From Deltaproteobacteria bacterium (lineage in GTDB: Bacteria > Desulfobacterota > UBA8473), in NCBI GenBank assembly GCA_030623035.1, contig JAUXFK010000157.1, forward strand, positions 1 through 6,998: a DNA stretch of 6,998 nt. The letters run 5' to 3'. Shown piece by piece: positions 5,352-6,998 of this stretch. The position numbers and the translations under genes were made by a program. Positions within the stretch are counted from its first letter, which is position 1. The number at the start of each line of letters is the position of its first letter. The notes beneath the pieces are model-generated. The model was not told the origin of the DNA, made no database searches, and saw only the letters and a program-made list of their open reading frames with translations.

Positions 5352-5572
5352 AATATCCGATAGAATACTTTAATATATTTCATTTTAGGATCTAGATCCG
5401 ATTCTTTGTTAGTAAATATCCAGCATGAATCTGCTTTTGGTTTAATGTTTCTTAATAACAAAACAAATAAATAAGAGAAGAGGGGAGGTGAGAAAAGAAG
5501 AGGGGAATTTAATATTTATGAATAAGGGAGGAAGAGAAATACATCGCTAATTAAATTATGAAGATTTTTGTT
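5352..5572 (+). promoter_or_regulatory. Long 5' leader of lipoprotein mRNA
   Basis: This untranslated stretch holds a perfect 12-base palindrome GGATCTAGATCC (5388-5399), complementary TTTGTTA (5405-5411) and TAACAAA (5456-5462), and a small AGCA/TGCT hairpin between them. A purine-rich section (5474-5538) carries AGAAGAGGGGA twice (5476-5486, 5496-5506) and several Shine-Dalgarno-like runs. An 11-codon frame including its stop (ATG 5518, stop 5548-5550, MNKGGREIHR) follows AGGGGA at 11 bases and might be a leader peptide. No known riboswitch class is recognised. Confidence 0.4.
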
Positions 5573-5580
5573 AAGGAGGT
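5573..5580 (+). promoter_or_regulatory. Perfect Shine-Dalgarno of lipoprotein gene
   Basis: AAGGAGGT is fully complementary to the usual 16S anti-Shine-Dalgarno end and lies 8 bases before the ATG at 5589, with an A-rich gap. It fixes the start and suggests strong translation. Confidence 0.9.
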
Positions 5581-5588
5581 AAAAAAGA

Positions 5589-6998
5589 ATGAAAAAACGT
5601 TTTAACTATTTAGTCTTTCTGCTGGCAGTGATTCTGTCGCTAGGTCTTGCCGCTTGTAGTGATGACAAGACAAGGGTAAATGACACCGGCGACACGATCA
5701 AGAATGACTTGAGTGTTGCCTTTTCAGGCAAGGTGGTGGACATATTGGGTAACCCGATGAGTGGTGTCAAAGTGCAATTGACATCGGACAAGAAACAAAG
5801 CGCCTCAACAGACAAGTACGGTAACTGGCTTATCGTTGTCGATCTTGGCGAGGTGGTGGCAACGCCGGGAGGAGGCGGGGCTGATGTCGATTCTGATTAC
5901 ACCCTCGGTTCGAGTTCAGATCGAATTGTCCGAAACTTCCCCATCGAGATTTCAAAGGGCCGATATGCAACCTACCGTTACGAGGCGGATTTCAGTGCAC
6001 AGATCGGCTACACTGACGGTACCGGCGCTGTTGTGCTCCTTTCGAAGACCGGAACAGTTCAGCCTACGGTTGTGATGCACCCTTATGTGGATAATTTTTC
6101 ATTCACTGTTTACGCAGGTGCAAACACAGCTCCTGGAGCAGTTGTGACACTTTTTAGAACAACCGGTGTTGAGGAGACTGATCCATTCACACCGGGCATC
6201 AACCAGGGCTCTATCCCAGGGTCTCGTTATGAGGTCACTCAGAAGCGCTTTGTTGCGGATGCAACCGGTGTTATCAATGTTACTGCTGATGACCTGCTGC
6301 CCGCAGACGGGTTTTATAACGTCTTTGCAGCACCTTACGATGCGGATGGCGATGGCGTTTACGAGTACGATGCCTCGATTACAACCCAGCCCTCAGGCGG
6401 TTTCAACCTCACTGCCCAGGATGTGACCGGCACGGTTCCTGCTGCTGAGACCACTGGTGGCTCAAGTACGGGTTCACTGCTTCATTACGAATACGATGCT
6501 CTGGAAGAAGACTTTGTACTCACACAGACCGAGTTCGCACCTACAGTACTTTTACAGGATGCACAGGGTGACGTTGTTGTCGTGTATTTCAGCATTGACA
6601 ATGTGCAGAATATCCCGATTGACCAGGCTGCTGACTTTACAATCGTAGTGATGTTCAACCGCCCTGTAACAGAGCAGACTCTGGCAGCCATTGGCGGCCC
6701 GCTCTTTACTTTGACAGGGCTCAATGGCAATGTCGTAATCCCCTATACAACCTCAAATACCGGGGGTTACCTCTACGTAATCACCCCGGATCAAACGCTG
6801 ACACCGCAAAACAACGCATACAACTTTACCATAGCGAATCTGCTCAGCGCTTCCGGTGACTACGATGGTGGATTTTCTCAGACATTCAATATCTATGACG
6901 CAGACGCAACCATGCTCTCTGCCATAACACCAGGGATTGACCTTACCCCACCAGGTACGTCTACAATTAACAATTCCTATAAGGTGGACTGGAATGAT
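5589..6998 (+). CDS. Surface lipoprotein with carboxypeptidase-regulatory-like and Ig-like domains (3' end outside window)
   Basis: Open for 470 codons and still open at the window end. The N-terminus MKKRFNYLVF and a hydrophobic stretch end in the lipobox LAAC with Cys23, so it should be a lipid-anchored exported protein; Ser at +2 gives no inner-membrane retention signal under the E. coli rule. Residues about 45-85 (SGKVVDILGNPMSGVKV then STDKYGNW) look like a carboxypeptidase regulatory-like beta-sandwich. About 164-265 forms a second beta-rich region ending in DADGDG (251-256), a possible calcium-binding loop. A Gly/Ser/Thr-rich linker (280-296) follows. About 333-435 resembles a Big_5/SbsA-type Ig-like domain (MFNRPVT at 355-361, YVITPDQTL at 396-404). 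No catalytic motif is seen; an adhesive, scaffold or surface-layer role is inference. Base composition is visibly richer in G+C than the left-hand genes. Duplicated promoters and a perfect ribosome site point to high expression. Confidence 0.88.
   Translation, partial: MKKRFNYLVFLLAVILSLGLAACSDDKTRVNDTGDTIKNDLSVAFSGKVVDILGNPMSGVKVQLTSDKKQSASTDKYGNWLIVVDLGEVVATPGGGGADVDSDYTLGSSSDRIVRNFPIEISKGRYATYRYEADFSAQIGYTDGTGAVVLLSKTGTVQPTVVMHPYVDNFSFTVYAGANTAPGAVVTLFRTTGVEETDPFTPGINQGSIPGSRYEVTQKRFVADATGVINVTADDLLPADGFYNVFAAPYDADGDGVYEYDASITTQPSGGFNLTAQDVTGTVPAAETTGGSSTGSLLHYEYDALEEDFVLTQTEFAPTVLLQDAQGDVVVVYFSIDNVQNIPIDQAADFTIVVMFNRPVTEQTLAAIGGPLFTLTGLNGNVVIPYTTSNTGGYLYVITPDQTLTPQNNAYNFTIANLLSASGDYDGGFSQTFNIYDADATMLSAITPGIDLTPPGTSTINNSYKVDWND

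Noticed and set aside
5558..5605. 15-codon frame starting at ATG 5558 and overlapping the lipoprotein start
   Set aside because: It has no ribosome site of its own, and it reads straight through the lipoprotein Shine-Dalgarno, so it is most likely accidental.
5606..5815. Minus-strand open frames within the lipoprotein gene (5606-5815, 6485-6730) and plus-strand ones in another frame (5836-6648)
   Set aside because: They are shadows of the well-supported lipoprotein frame, with no ribosome sites and no recognisable protein features.

Overview
The window looks like chromosomal DNA from a diderm (Gram-negative-type) bacterium. It holds a conserved housekeeping block, tilS - ftsH - folP, on the minus strand. 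On the right a plus-strand gene encodes a lipobox-bearing, multi-domain surface lipoprotein that runs off the window. The tilS-ftsH-folP order, the moderately AT-rich genes, the four-helix-bundle (23S IVS-type) protein gene and the dispersed TTTAGGCAC repeats would fit Desulfobacterota/Nitrospirota-like lineages, but this placement is inference; no rRNA or other marker is present.

Layout, left to right. 1-31: copies of a 9-bp repeat just downstream of folP. 32-883 (-): folP, dihydropteroate synthase, whose start overlaps the end of ftsH. 852-2708 (-): ftsH, membrane AAA+/zinc protease. 2709-2875: spacer with the first copy of a 44-bp hairpin repeat. 2876-4258 (-): tilS, tRNA(Ile)-lysidine synthetase. 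4259-4310: spacer made almost entirely of the 9-bp repeat. 4311-4676 (-): four-helix-bundle protein gene. 4677-4950: second 44-bp hairpin copy, a decayed second copy of the start of the four-helix-bundle gene, and more 9-bp repeats. 4951-5588: AT-rich control region with inverted repeats, two duplicated strong sigma70-type promoters and a long purine-rich leader ending in a perfect Shine-Dalgarno sequence. 5589-6998 (+): 5' part of a lipoprotein gene with a carboxypeptidase-regulatory-like domain and a later Ig-like (Big_5-type) domain.

The minus-strand genes would be read in the order four-helix-bundle, tilS, ftsH, folP. tilS, ftsH and folP are housekeeping functions (tRNA decoding, membrane protein quality control, folate synthesis), linked by conserved order rather than by one pathway. 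The most unusual part is 4274-4945. The four-helix-bundle gene, a decayed partial copy of it and a 44-bp hairpin element lie between 26-bp near-perfect inverted repeats built from the TTTAGGCAC family, which looks like a small mobile or recombining cassette. I see no CRISPR array, tRNA, rRNA, transposase or defence system.
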